Below are positions 37,980 through 50,081 of a stretch of DNA of 64,000 nt, piece by piece. The stretch spans positions 193,982,695 to 194,046,694 of the forward strand of contig NC_081415.1 of the NCBI RefSeq assembly GCF_030272615.1. The letters run 5' to 3'. Under the pieces are notes generated by a model. That model did no database searches. It was not told the DNA's origin and worked only from the letters and a program-made list of their open reading frames with translations. The DNA comes from Cryptomeria japonica. Lineage: Eukaryota; Streptophyta; Pinopsida; Cupressales; Cupressaceae. Positions within the stretch are counted from its first letter, which is position 1, and every line of letters starts with the position of its first letter. The translations under genes were made by a program, and so were the position numbers.

Positions 37980-39700
37980 CTTTTGCGAAACAACGCTGGC
38001 CGTTGGATCTCGATAACTTACATCACCTTTATCTCCATTTAATCTCTTTGCTTTAGTGTCGGGCCCTACCTCCTTTTCACCACTTCGTGGAGTTTAACAG
38101 TCGTGCACTTTTCCTTCGCGAGGCCGCGCCAAGCGTTAGATCAAACTCAAATCACCCAGCCATTAACTCCAACTGGGACCGTCAATCCTTTTACTAACCG
38201 CGCCTCATCTTGATGGCTAACATTTTTTGCCATTTCACTGAGGTTAATTTGCGGGCATCTTCGGGTCACGAAACAACAAGAAGCGTTGGATCAATCTTGA
38301 GATGAATGCCTTTTAAGTGGGCCCTTTATCCGGGAATTACTTATCCCACTTGTTATCCAATTAATAAATGCCACATGGCAGTTGGCCATTAGCCCTGGAA
38401 ACTCCTTTTGGTTCCACCCTTAATCTGCCACGTGTTCTATTTTACTATTCCTACATAACTGCCAGTTACACCTAGGCGGCCCCTCAACCACTTTTTTAAA
38501 CCACGTGTCACGTCACTCCTTCATGTGATTTCCACCTATCTTTCACGACTTTGTGAACATTATTCTTTGTTTGGCTTGCAGCCACGAAACCACGAGAACC
38601 ATTAGATCAAAACAGACCTGATCTGCTTTTAACTCCATGCCATGCCTGTCCCTTGGGCCCATCGGCCTTTTTGCTACTTCGCAATGACTAACTTGCTAGC
38701 ATCTTATCTTCGCGAATTCACGCGAGCTGTTAGATCTCAAGAACTTGCTCGTTGTTTACTATTTTTATGACAACCTTGCCCGGACCCACTGCATGCCACC
38801 AACTGAGTGCCTTGTCACCACCATGTCATCGCCAACTGGGGTTACCACACTTACTACCGCTCTTAGCGGGACCCTCCACCTTTTCGCTATTTCGCTGAAG
38901 GTGTAGCTCGTGCATCTCCCGGCCATGAAACAACAAGAAGCCATTGATCTTTTTCCAAGCTCTACAAAAGTTCTACAAAAAGCGGCAGCTGTTATGCCAT
39001 GTCACTCCTCCGTGTGATTTTCACCTATCTTTCATGAATTTGCGAACATTATTCTTCGTTTGGCTTGCAGCCACGAAACCACAAGAACTGTTAGATCAAA
39101 ACAGACCTAATCTACTTTTAACTTCATGTCATGCCTATCCCTTGGGCCCATCGGCCTTTTTGCTACTTCGCAATGACTAACTTGCTAGCATCTTATCTTC
39201 ACGAATTCACGCGATCTGTTAGATCTCAAGAACTTGCTCGTTGTTTACTCTTTTTATGACAACCTTGCCCGGACCCACTGCATACCGCCAACTCAGTGCC
39301 TTGTCACTGCCATGTCATCACCAACTGGGGTTACCACATTTACTACAACTTTTAGCGAGACCCTCCACCTTTTCACTATTTTGCTGAAGGTATAGCTCGT
39401 GCATCTCCCGGCCATGAAACAATGAGAAGCCATTGATCTTTTTCCAACTTGATCATTCTTTAACCAAATAAGACTGCTTATCTCTGGGACCCACCAAACC
39501 CTTTCGCCACTTCACGAAGCTTAAAACACGTTCAGCTTGACCTCACGAAACCACGTTGTCCGTCCGATCAGATGAAACTTGATCGGTGTTTAGCTTTGGT
39601 CCAAACCTATATGTCAGGTCCACCTTTGCCTTTCCCTACTTCGCAGAAACTAAGTTTCGAGCACTTTTTGGTCACGAATCAATGCAGGCCGTCTGATCAA
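37980..39700. repeat. Degenerate CGAAACMACG...GTTAGATC repeat array, right end of TE-6
   Basis: A motif like CACGAAACCACGAGAACCG followed by TTAGATCAA recurs at about 37985, 38120, 38268, 38583, 38712, 38924, 39070, 39200, 39415, 39543 and 39670, spaced roughly 110-150 bp apart with gaps. Between copies is a second word, CTTTTYGCYACTTCGC. Composition is clearly GC-richer than the surrounding sequence. It may be an extended subterminal repeat region. There is no coding frame. Confidence 0.75.
38509..39463. repeat. 489-bp tandem duplication within the TE-6 array
   Basis: The segment containing TTGGGCCCATCGGCCTTTTT at 38653 recurs at 39142, and the sequences on both sides keep pace (489 bp offset). 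It enlarged the array after the motif copies had diverged. Confidence 0.88.
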
Positions 39701-40197
39701 TAGAAAATCGCATGATACTTATAAGGCCCGACAGACATTAGAAAAGGCAGATTAAAAGCGAGCAAGAATAAAATATTTAAAGGGACCACCTAGGTAAATG
39801 ACAAGGGGAGAACACTTTTATGATAAATGGACCCATCGCTTACGTGAATATAGTAACTCCAAATTAGAAACCAAAAGGGCTTTTCTTAGGTATTGAAGCG
39901 ACTTAAAACCTAAACCCTGAACCCCTTAGGATTTAAAACAAATTGAAAGAACTTCCTTCCTTCGATGGCTCTTTTATATTTATATTTTTTATAAAAATGA
40001 TCATCATCAGAATTACGACGAATACCAATCTTTTGATCGATGACTTCTTTGACTGTCGCCAGAGTCCATTGGATTGCCGAATTTTTGACGGGCATGGCAT
40101 CATTGACCAATCCGACGCCGAGTTTTCAACCGTGGATTTTGTCGACACTCTAATAAAAATTCATTGAAAATCTGACAAACGACCGTCAGAAATCAGC

Positions 40198-40213
40198 TCC
40201 AAATGTACTAGTG
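40198..40213 (-). repeat. TE-6 right terminal inverted repeat
   Basis: TCCAAATGTACTAGTG, followed directly by GCA, the target duplication. Confidence 0.93.
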
Positions 40214-40216
40214 GCA

Positions 40217-40580
40217 AAAGGGAGTCCCTAGTAAGCTTCAAATGCAGTGAATAGGTCCTTGCAAAATTTTGGCTAAGTATGGCTCAAATGCCTATAAGAT
40301 AGATTTGCCAACAAATCTGGCATTGTCCCCTGTGTTTAATGTGCAAGACTTGGTTCTATTTAAAGGTCCCATAGCAATGGAAAATAGACCACACCCAGAA
40401 GGGGAGACTACTCTCCGTGATATTTGAGTACCACCCATGTCTCAACCACAGGCAGAACAAGTTTTAGATTCTCGAGTGCAAAAGCAAATGAGGCATAGCG
40501 TGTATATGGAACACTTGATCAAGTGGCGTAACTTACCTGAAGCTGAAGCTACTTGGGTTGCACAATATGATTTCAAATGA
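40217..40580 (+). pseudogene. int: TE-5 integrase C-terminus and chromodomain
   Basis: Once the CACTA insertion is discounted the frame continues through the integrase GPY/F-type segment (IGPCKILAKYGSNAYKIDLP at about 40250-40310, with one TGA before it) and VFNVQDLVLFKG. A TGA near 40425 precedes a chromodomain: AEQVLDSRVQKQMRHSVYM, then EHLIKWRNLPEAEATW at about 40455-40560, with the aromatic residues of the fold visible. A TGA after YDFK near 40578 may be the natural end. Such chromodomains direct chromovirus integration to heterochromatin. Confidence 0.88.
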
Positions 40581-40606
40581 CTGGGCATTGATGTCACCTT
40601 TCCATC

Positions 40607-40639
40607 CCCAGGGGGGATGATTTTTTCATGTGGGGAGTA
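40607..40639 (+). other. TE-5 polypurine tract region
   Basis: AGGGGGGATGA and GTGGGGAGTA precede the 3' LTR. The second is closest to the LTR and is the likelier plus-strand primer. Confidence 0.6.
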
Positions 40640-41164
40640 TGGTGTAGGAGCACCTAAGGCTGAGCAAAGACCCTTTTTCAAATTTTGGCAATTTTGGCTT
40701 AAGGATTGGTGTTTGTCCATTAGGTTGTTTGTTTCGAGCTTGGAGTGCATTTTGACTTCTTTTGAAAATTTCATGTGTCGGCTTACCTATCCTGATAACC
40801 TGATGAGGTGACATCGGCTATCGGCGGGACTATTTTCTACCTACCCTAATGGGTCGATGAAGTCACAATCAGAGTGGAGCGAGTAGAGTGAGTCCGTTGT
40901 GGACCCATTGGGTATCGGCAAGACATGTTTTGGGTTAACCCGATGACCTGATGGGAAAGCATGTTGTTTGGAGCGCACCATCGGCCATCGGTAGAACATG
41001 TTTTGGGCTATACCGACAAACCGATAAGGAAGCTTTTTGTGGGGAGCGCACCATCGGCCATTGGAAAGACTGTCTTGATGCTAACCCGATGACCTGTTGG
41101 AAACAAATGTGGAAGTGCGCAATGTGTGAAATGCCATCGGACATCGGAGTAAGTTTTTTGCGAC
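40640..41164 (+). repeat. TE-5 3' LTR, first part
   Basis: Starts TGGTGTAGGAGCACC, matching the 5' LTR start at 17765. It ends in GCGAC (41160-41164), the target duplication of TE-7. It continues at 51274. Confidence 0.92.
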
Positions 41165-42538
41165 TGTAGACTAGGAAATTGGGAAGCATCAAAACAAATA
41201 GCAATTAGGACAATCACAAAACCTAAAACTGCAATGAAAGCAATCCTAATCCAATCAATGAAGACATAAAGACAAGATATTCAAATTGAATGAAATTGAA
41301 TCAAACTGACACAGATATCTCCTTCATGTGGCTCCATTGTTCTTCTTTCACCTTCAAATTTGATGTGGATCTCACCTACAAGTGCAAAATGCATGTGGAA
41401 AGCAAGTTGTTGAGAGATGAAATTCGTAGCATAAGGTTACTCGAAAATGTGATTGATTGAATCTTTGATTGAAGAAACTCATCCAATTTATAGAAAAATT
41501 GGAGAGAGGACAAGATTAGCATGAAGAGATTTGAAAGGAAATTCAAATCAAGAATGGCAACATTATGACAAATGTATGACAATTTCTATGCAAGGTGTAT
41601 GACAAATTATGACAAGATTGAAATAGAAATAGAAATTAGAAATTAGGAGAAATTAGAAAATTAGAAAATTGAGGAAAAAGATGAAATAGAAATTAGGTGA
41701 ATTAATTAATAGGTTTTCATCCATTAATTAATTCATGAAAGAGACCTAGGACTAAATAAATAGATTTATTTAACCCATAAAGAAGAAGAAAAGGATTAAA
41801 TGAACAAATCATAAAACCCTAGAAATAAGAGGACAAAGAATTAGGTCAAGACAACAAGAAATTAATGTAGGTACGATCATGATTCTAATTAACAAAGGAT
41901 CAATGTTGATAAATGATTGAGATTGGTTAACAAAAGTCAATGACAAATTGACCAAGATTGACAAGGAGATCAAATTGATAAGCGCCAATTGACGAGGAAC
42001 AATGACTAATTGATCCCAATTGACATGATTGAAAAGGACAAGGATCGATGATGAATCAATCACAAAATGACAAGATTGACAAGGACAAGGATCGATAACG
42101 AATCGATCGCAAAATGACAAGGCTGACAAGGACAAGGATCAATGACGAATTGATCGCAAAATGACGAGGCTGACAAGTTGATAATCGCAAATGATTACTA
42201 ACAAGTTAAAGATGATTGAAAGATTGACAAGAGGACAAAACCCTAATTCTATTAATGATTAGGATTGATGATGTCCAAAATGATGATAAATGAGCATGCA
42301 CCATGATGCGACAGGATAAGATCGACCAAAATCATGACTAAAGATTGCTATCGACAAGACCTAATTCGAAAGCGAGAAAAATGAGGAATGCAGAAGAAGG
42401 ACTCGATGCTCGCAAATGATAAAGACCAAGTGTGCAACATAGAAGAAATGTTAATGCGACGCAAGAACCCTAAAATAAGGCAATGTGCAAATGTTAAAGT
42501 ATGACTCCACAAGCGTTGACCATTTTTAGATGTCTACA
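41165..42538 (-). repeat. TE-7 3' LTR (1374 bp)
   Basis: In sense orientation TGTAGACATCTAAAAATGG to TCTACA. A CTATAAATTGG box near 41500 is the probable core promoter. Short GACAAGGACAAGGATCGAT repeats occur at about 42020-42150, and a 12-bp AT hairpin (GAATTAATTAAT) lies near 41699-41735. Confidence 0.93.
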
Positions 42539-42552
42539 TTTTGCCCCTCTTT
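42539..42552 (-). other. TE-7 polypurine tract
   Basis: Sense strand AAAGAGGGGCAAAA directly before the 3' LTR; nearly the same as in TE-4. Confidence 0.75.
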
Positions 42553-43105
42553 GAGACAATGCGATTCTAAGCGTTGTTTCAAAGAACAATAATGAAAATG
42601 CCCCAGACAATAACAATAACATATGCATGCCCCCTCGAGGAATTGGCCGGAAAAATCTAGAAAAGAAGCCAAGTGATCAATAAGAATGAAAGAAAATGAT
42701 AGGTTCGAATGGAGCAAAAATAGAAGGTCGGATGCACAAATTACAAGCAGTGGAAGGCGCAAAAGACCGCAACCATCATGAGATGGAGAGCATGCACGTC
42801 CATCTAGGCATTGACAAATATCTATATAAGAGACAAGGAGAACGAAAAGAGTTCATTTGCACTGGCCAAAGTGGAGGAGTTCTTGCTCAGGAAAAAGGAC
42901 CCTTGTAGAGAGATGGTGAACATTCCAATGGAAGATCACCTTGGGGAACGTGTACGCACCTACATATGACCAAACGATGTGGGAGCAGCGGTATGTAGCT
43001 CAAAAACCCATATGTTCAATTTCATGAATTTTGCTTGATTGCAGGACATTGTGAGGCCCACAGGGGAGGGAAAAATGCAGAGTTGCACCTGTGTAGAGAT
43101 GTTAT

Positions 43106-43130
43106 GCGCCTGTGTAAGATACACAGGCGC
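43106..43130. repeat. Perfect 10-bp hairpin GCGCCTGTGT
   Basis: GCGCCTGTGT, then AAGAT, then ACACAGGCGC. A further copy AGTTGCACCTGTGT at 43081 pairs with ACACAGGCGCAACT at 43121 with one mismatch. The same word is the core of the 21-bp leader repeats at 49860-49997. Confidence 0.9.
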
Positions 43131-44105
43131 AACTTGATGCTGCACAAGTGCAATTGTGCACTTATGACTCTAGTTTGACCGAAGACTAGACCGAACGGAC
43201 TGCCAAGACTGACGGAAGAAATGTTAGTAAGAAGAAATTAGACAGAGGACAGTTAGAGATGAAGGAAAAATTGGTTTCACAAATGCACATAAGTAGGTGA
43301 GAACCTTTATTTATTGTAGCAAAGCAGATGCAAAGCATCATGGCATTGAAGGCCAGAGCTGGAATGCAACCCTTTTTGCAAAAGACAAACACATCGCACA
43401 CAAGGAATGAGTGAAGCATCCTAGGGTGCATACATCAAGGGTCGAGGTTTGTGCGGCATTCTCAAAACGAACTTACTTATCACAAACACCCAATGATATA
43501 GTTGCCCCAGTTTGTGACAAACATTCCACAAACAGCAAACACAACAAAAAAAGGAAAGGGACCATGAACCATCCCGGTCACTCTAAATCACTCAGTGACA
43601 TCATCGAGCAACATAGGAACATGATCGAAGCCAAAGATAAATCAGTAAAAAGATAAGACGCACAAATTCAACCAAGTCAAACAAACAGACTGATCATCAT
43701 TGTCAAAAGTGGAAAACAAGAATGATCATGATGTCTGGTTTCAGGGAATGCGGTACCCCATCTAAGACAGGACACAGTCTAGTTTTGAGTATACCACACC
43801 TTGTATAAGACCCATGATAATGTTGACAAGGACCGATGGTAATGTTGATGCTATGTGGATTGATGTGACAGCTGTGATCAGGTTGAATGCTTGCTTGGTC
43901 AAACAGTTCATCTGTTAATGTGTGATTTCATTAAAGCACAATGTTTGATTGATTGTCGTTGGATGTATGCTCAGCGATCTGTCTATGCACAAGGGGATCA
44001 TTTATTGACAAAATGCAAAATTCCAAAGAAATTGTTTTTGGATTTTGATGTTTTTCACTTTGTAGGAATTTCAAGTTTTTTTACAATTTTTTTGTTCGTG
44101 TTTTC

Positions 44106-44290
44106 AGGACTTTATTTGACTTTTTATGGATTTTTTAGGACATTATTTGATTTTTAGGGATTTTTTCAGGACATTATTTGATTTTTAGGGATTTTTCCAG
44201 GACATTATATGATTTTTAGGGATTTTTTCAGGACATTATATGATTTTTAGGGATTTTTTCAGGACATTATATGATTTTTAGGGATTTCGC
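44106..44290. repeat. 31-bp tandem repeat, six copies
   Basis: The unit AGGACATTATTTGATTTTTA plus GGGATTTTTTC starts at 44106, 44137, 44168, 44199, 44230 and 44261, exactly 31 bp apart. Confidence 0.95.
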
Positions 44291-45248
44291 CCCCAATGTC
44301 TAGCAAGGCAAGGAATACGACAGGTGAATAAATAGGCTTTCTAAAATGATGGTATATAGAGGGAAGACAAAGGCCTTTATCATGGAGACAATACGGATAC
44401 AATTTTCAAGGGCGATTATGTGATGGGATAAGAGACGGGATGTGACAATGTAAAGCAGTGACATGGCATGAGAGACATGTCAAGAGGTTTTTGAAACTAT
44501 GTTTAAATTTTGCGTCCTTATGTTAGATCAAGATCAAGGAATGAAAAAGAGTGTATGGATAGTGATAAGATATGGATAGGATAAGCAAGACCAAGAATGG
44601 ATAAGGGACATGGACTGAAGGTCGGGGTAGGCTAAGGGATAGTGGTAGAAAGTTGCAATAAGCTAGGGAATATGGATGAAAGGTTATAATAGGCAAATGG
44701 ATAAAGACCAAAAGCTATGATGGACTAAAAGCTACAAACAAGATGCATGATTCTCATGATGATCCTCAGCCTTGTCAAGATCAAAGGTGGAAAGGGAAAC
44801 TGGACATGAGGGACAATAGGATATGAAGAGTAATGACAGGGGTTCGATAGGATAATGGAACAATGAAGGACAAAAGGATATGATAGGATAAAACCTATCC
44901 CCAAGTACGATATGCAAGAAGTTCATAGATTACGCATGACACCTGTTTGCCAAGTTTTCATCACAGTACTTTCCCAAAGCACCTGTTTGCCAGGTTTTCA
45001 CCAGTGGACGAATTATTTTTGCTTTACTTTTATTTTCTTTTTCTTTTTTTCACTTTTTTTTTTTTTTTTTTTTGGATTTTGACATTTTAGTCGAAAATGG
45101 ACACATGATATGGGATGGAAGAAGGACTCGAACATCTTTTTGTTTGGATAATAACCTTGAAAAAAATGGACGATGACCTTTTAAAAGTATGCTCAAAGAC
45201 GTTGGTAGGATAAGGACATGGAAAATGAGATGAAACTAAGGCAAGGAT

Positions 45249-48171
45249 TTATGCAAAGGATGGGATTGAAGGATGGAAAATATGCATTGGATAATGGATA
45301 GGGTATTGGAAGAATTGAGCTTCAGTGGATGGAAATGTTGGTAAGATTGACATTGGCACACACCTTAAGGGGTGATGGATTGATGGAGGAAAAATGGATC
45401 TCGAATTGTGAGATTTGGATGGAGGAATAGCTTGGGATTTTGGGACATAAGGGCCCAAAATGGATGAAGAAGGTGATGGAGGAACAAATTTGAGAGGGTT
45501 GGATGGAGGGATAACAATTTTGGATGCCAAGTTGGATATTTCTGTAGGATTTTGTGCTTCAAGGAGCTTCTTAGGGATCCACATGGTTTTTTATTTTTCA
45601 TGCTTTTGTGGTTCCTTGGAGTGCATTGCCAACACAAGGGATTTAGGAACCCATATAGATTTTAACTTTTGTTTTTGAGAAATGGGCCTTTGTGACCTTT
45701 TGGATTTTTCCTTTTCTTTATAGGTCAAATTTTTCTTTGTTTTGACATGTTGATTATATTGGACATGTTGATCCTTGAATACATGTGGATTTCTAGACTT
45801 ATGACTTTTATACTTGGCATCCAAATTGCTTGGAGGGGGAAAGGAATGCATGGATGGATATGAATGAAATGGAGGTCTTTTGCATGGATGAAATTTACTC
45901 AAATATGTGTTCCTTTGTTGACCTTGCATACAGGATGTAGGGATATAAGGACCTAAGATGGATGGAAGGGATAAAGGGAAGGGATATGTTTGGATTTTGA
46001 AGGGATGTTGGATTTAGTAGGGGTACCCACGTCTTGAGGAATTTCACTGAGGCCATGACCCTTAATATTTTCTATAACATGAAGGGATTCTTGCTTATGG
46101 AGATCTACTCCTTTTCCTTTATGAATATCTTGACTTGTAGGATACTCTTTTCTTCAAGAAGAAGACGCTAGTCCATTATGAGGTGGATATGATATGAGAG
46201 AAATAATGAGATCTTGAAGTGGATCGGATTGCACCAAAGTGGAAGAACCCATTATGCATGTCGAGGGTTCATGAACGTCTTGCACTAACACGTTAGAATC
46301 ATGAGGGGGATTAGGATCATGAGGGGGACTAGGATTGTGTAGTAGACATGGTTCAATGACAGGCTCTTCAAGAGATGGAATGGGAAAAATAATGGGATCA
46401 TCAAAAGAAATATGATCTTGGAGTGTATATGGAGCATTAAGACAAGGAGATGGAGGAACAAAAGGATCTTGTGTAGGATTTAAAGGAATAATTTGATCTT
46501 GACAAGGAGGAAGATCATTGGAATCCTCTTTAAAGGTGCTTTGCTCTTGACTTTTAATGGGATCATCATAAAGGATGGAAAGGATATCTTGATCTTTCTT
46601 AGGAAGTGGAATGCTAATGGGATTTGAAAGGACATTTTTTTCATGAAATGGAAGGGGATCATTTGGGATTGGATGGACTAGGATATCTTGATCTTGCTCG
46701 GGGAATGGAATGTCAATAGGACTTTGGATAGGATGGACAAGAATAGGGGAATCATCGTGAGTGTCTGGGAACATGGGGTCCTGGTCAACAATTGGATGGG
46801 ATGATAAGGTTTCGAGATCTTGATCTTGATCTTTTTTAAGACACGTTTCTTCATGCTCTAAATTATCCTCTTGACATGGGGTTGGACTTTGGATATGCAT
46901 GGGGGATTCTAACAAGTGATCAATTTTTTGGCATGAAGGAAATGCACTTTGAACGTTTGTGATGGATTCTGGCAAGGAATCAATGCTTGAACATGAGGAA
47001 GAGGGACTTTGAATGGTGTCCTCTAAAATAGGTAATGGCAATAAAGTGCCTGGTGGCATTGGGTCTTGTATTTCTGAAACATGACAAGGATGTGCATCAT
47101 GAATTGGATTATCTTGGCAATCAATTATGGATAGCCCTTGGATAATCTCATCCTTGGGTGTATTATTTGATGAGGACAATATGGAAGGTTCTTGTGAAAC
47201 TTCTAAAGGTGTAGGGATAGATGCCACTAAAGAGTCAATTTGTTTGTGGGGGGATGAGGCATTGCTAGACATAAGTGTACTATTTTGATCTTCCTCAAAG
47301 AACTCACTTGGTAATTTCCTTAAGATCCTTGCAATAAGGCCACCTTTCTTTCGAGGTTTTGACATAGTTGTATCTGGAATTTGAACTTGTTTGGAAAGGA
47401 GTTGGTTATGGTCTGATGTCATGTTTTGATTTCGAACTAGATGTTGATCAAATTGGTTTGACATGTTCAAAATTTGGCTTGGTGTATGCTGCAACCTTTG
47501 TTTTTGAATGTTTGGTTGTGGTTGTTGACATTGATATGTTGATTGAACTTGTTGGATTCCACCATTGGTTGAACTATTTGTGGACATTGTATAGTTGGTT
47601 GGATATATTGTTGAAATTGGACCATTGGTTGTGTTGGTTGTATGTGTTGGACCATTGGTTGTGTTTGTTGGAAATGTTCAACAATTGGTTGTGATGGTTG
47701 AAAATCTGATTGATAGTAAACACCTTGTTATTGTTGTGGAGGCACATAATGTTGTTGACTCTTTTCTTGAAATTGTTTCATCATCTCTATTTGTGAGAGG
47801 AGATCTGGTATGTTTGATTGTTCAATAAGAGATCTTACATCAATTGGCTCAATCTTTGGATTTCGACTTGGAAATTTTTGAAACATTTTGGACATTTGTG
47901 ATCTATTCTTCTCAATGTTTTTCACTTTTTGTTCCAAAATCTCCTTTTCTTGAGCTAGTTTCTCCTCTAGTTTTTGTATTTGGACATTTACATCATCATG
48001 ATAAGTTTGATCCAAGTTCTGAGACATGTAGAGATTGGATTGACATGATTGATTTTGCAATTGTGATGACATGGCTTCGTAATAAGGTTGAGACCTCATT
48101 TCAACAAACATGTCACTATGCAATGCAACTAATGGGATTGACAAATGCAACCTAAAAGGATGACAATTCAA
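45249..48171 (-). pseudogene. TE-7 own gene: coiled coil, disordered region, G-patch remnant, LGPY motifs
   Basis: Reading 48171 to 45249: an N-terminal segment (first good ATG near 48115, MFVEMRSQPYYEAMSSQ) with a coiled coil (VQIQKLEEKLAQEKEILEQK) to 47728; a TAA replacing Gln; a Gln/Pro-rich stretch; after a frameshift near 47580 a 477-codon open region (47587-46154) with a basic patch (KPRKKGGLIARILRKLP) and long Asp/Pro/Ser-rich low-complexity sequence. After a TGA, a degenerate G-patch near 46140-46030 (HKGKGVDLHKQ, IKGHGL) follows, then LGPYIPT near 45950, SIWVPK and MWIPK near 45660-45580, and LGPYVPK near 45450. The order G-patch, MWIPK, LGPYVPK is also found in TE-4. No known family is recognised; it could be a gag-like or RNA-binding protein. 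Confidence 0.65.
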
Positions 48172-49074
48172 CTTAATGTTTTTGTACCTTTTGAATTTTT
48201 GGAGACAAACTTTTTGAAATGCAAAGCTAAAGACACAACCTTGGGAAATTGAAATGAAGTCAAGACCTTAAAGGACAAAGGACCAAATGACAATAGGACA
48301 AATTGACAATGTCTCACCTATATGCTTGGATACTAAGCTAGGTTTGACAAAAATGATATTAATGAAAGGACAAATTTTAAACAAGGTCAAGACTCCCTAA
48401 CAACAACTTAGGGTATCATCCAAAGTTTTGATTTTTTAAGTTTGACAAACCAAATTTTTGAGACTAAATGCAAGAAAGCAATGATTATAACAATGACTTA
48501 GGATATGACATGAAAATGATCTAAGGATATGATATGGCAAGATGAAGCCAAGACAAGATGACAATACAATGGTAAGGATATGTGAAGACCAATGACTTGG
48601 AATATGCAAAATGCAGCCTAGGCAAGACCTAATTTTAGCATGACAAGGATAATGCACGAATGTCACCTAAATGGAAATCTATCTTGGATATGACAATGAA
48701 ATGCAAACTTAGGGAAATGATTTTGAACCTAAGTGCAAAATGAGGACGCTTGCAATGAAAAGGACTAAAATGAAGGGAGATGACAATATGCCCTAGGACC
48801 TAAGTTGGACTATGCAAAACCTAGCCTAAAGTGACATGAATTTTGAAACAAAGATATTCAATGTTTTGACAAGCCATGTTCAAATGTTGGATGAATACTT
48901 GGACAAATTTGGACTTTTGTTTAGATTTTGTTTTGAATTGAAGGTTGTTAATTTTGAAAAACCCAAGTTGATTATGAGCACTTTTGAAAGTTTGTTTTTT
49001 ATTTAACTTTTGACAATCATGGAAGACAAAAATGTTTGTTTGAATTTGACTCAAGACAATCAAGCACATTCACA

Positions 49075-49565
49075 ACAAATCCTATGGTTGGCAAGGGCAA
49101 TATCTGTTGAATCCTCTAACCATAAAATACAACACTCAGTCGGATAGCTAGACACTTGGTAGCACTGGCTCCCCCTTACAGTGCACTCAATTCTTGGGCA
49201 TACCAAGCTTCGAGTTCAAGGGGCATCACTTCCCAAGAACTTGCTATCTCTAACTGAGGAGTACATGAGAGGTGTCTTTGGCATGCACGTATCACAATGC
49301 CTGAAGCAACAGATAGAAGGATTTTGGCATCTAAAAACAAGAGATTCTAGTAAGGGCATCCGTTCAGGTGGGTATTGATCCGGCGAATAAATCATCGCAA
49401 TACCATTCCAGCACCCATTGTCTACAACTTTTGTTGCATCCATAGTTATTTAGAGTGGTTCGGAAGAGCTTGGCTTTAGCCCGTCACCACTTTGGGTCGT
49501 TCCCTCTCACCAATGCCTGTGCGAAGTGCCAGTCAAATCGGGAGGTAGGCCCAGTTCTAAGGGTT
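49075..49565 (-). other. Conserved 5' leader domain, TE-7 copy
   Basis: In sense orientation: CTTAGAACTGGGCCTACCTC near 49555; AGAGGGAACGACCCAAAGTGG near 49500; TCTTCCGAACCACTCTAAAT near 49460; GGATGCCCTTACTAG at 49361 through ATCCTTCTATCTGTTGC near 49310; and TTGCCAACCATAGGATTTG near 49090. All have counterparts in order in TE-8; the first and last blocks also do in TE-2. Its presence in an element without gag-pol is what a cis-acting RNA signal would predict. 48172-49074 and 49566-49857 hold no gene. Confidence 0.7.
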
Positions 49566-49857
49566 AAAACATGCAATCAAATTAAAAACAGACAAAGCAT
49601 GCATGGTGTTCATTAACCTTTAAGAAATGAAATGTGCAACTACTTTAAAAATCACAAGCAAGATGTTTTAATGAGAGTCTTTGACCGCGTCCTGCATAAG
49701 ATTCGTTAGTAGTTGCATTTTTAGTCTTCATCACATGTAACGCCAAGATGCTGCATAGAGAATTAGCACAAAATAAAAACTAGAATGTAGGAAACAGAAT
49801 GAAAACAAACAAATTTGCAAGTAAAAACAACTGATTTCACCTCTATTTCTGGCCTTA

Positions 49858-49997
49858 CACAGGCGCAGAAGGACTCAACACAAGCATAGAACCCATCAAC
49901 ACAGGCACAGATCCCATCAACACAGGCGCAGAACCCATCTACACAGGCACAAAACCCATCAACACATGCACAGAATGCCTCAACACAGGCGCAGAAG
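49858..49997 (-). repeat. 21-bp tandem repeat, TE-7 leader
   Basis: In sense orientation about six units of TGCGCCTGTGTTGATGGGTT plus C, 21 bp each. Because 21 is a multiple of three, they read as a repeated Cys-Ala-Cys-Val-Asp-Gly-Phe peptide in one frame, within a 99-codon frame (50062-49763). I regard the repeat as an RNA or DNA feature rather than a gene, since it lies just inside the primer site. Confidence 0.9.
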
Positions 49998-50081
49998 TGT
50001 CCAGAAAGCTCTGAGTCACCCTGTTTCTTGAGTTTTTCACTTGCAAATAGCTCAAAAAGCACTCAAAACATGGTTAAGGGG

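Larger units (their letters stand above)
42553..45248 (-). other. TE-7 3' non-coding region
   Basis: No protein family recognised. It holds a GCGCCTGTGT hairpin (43106-43130), a 31-bp tandem repeat (44106-44290), a T-run near 45051-45074 and, at 44940-45005, two copies of CACCTGTTTGCCARGTTTTC. The last has a counterpart in TE-4 at 53636-53700, showing the two elements are related here too. Confidence 0.6.

Noticed and set aside
40951-41217. Frames of 69-89 codons on both strands in the 3' LTR
   Set aside because: They are products of the GATGACCTGATGG repeats in U3 and differ from the 5' LTR copy.
44106-44290. CRISPR-like array
   Set aside because: The 31-bp units are directly tandem without unique spacers, and the context is a plant retrotransposon.
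49763-50062. 99-codon frame encoding repeated Cys-Ala-Cys-Val-Asp-Gly-Phe, like a metal-binding peptide
   Set aside because: It is the translation of a 21-bp leader repeat just inside the primer site; no homologue is seen in the leaders of TE-2 or TE-8.
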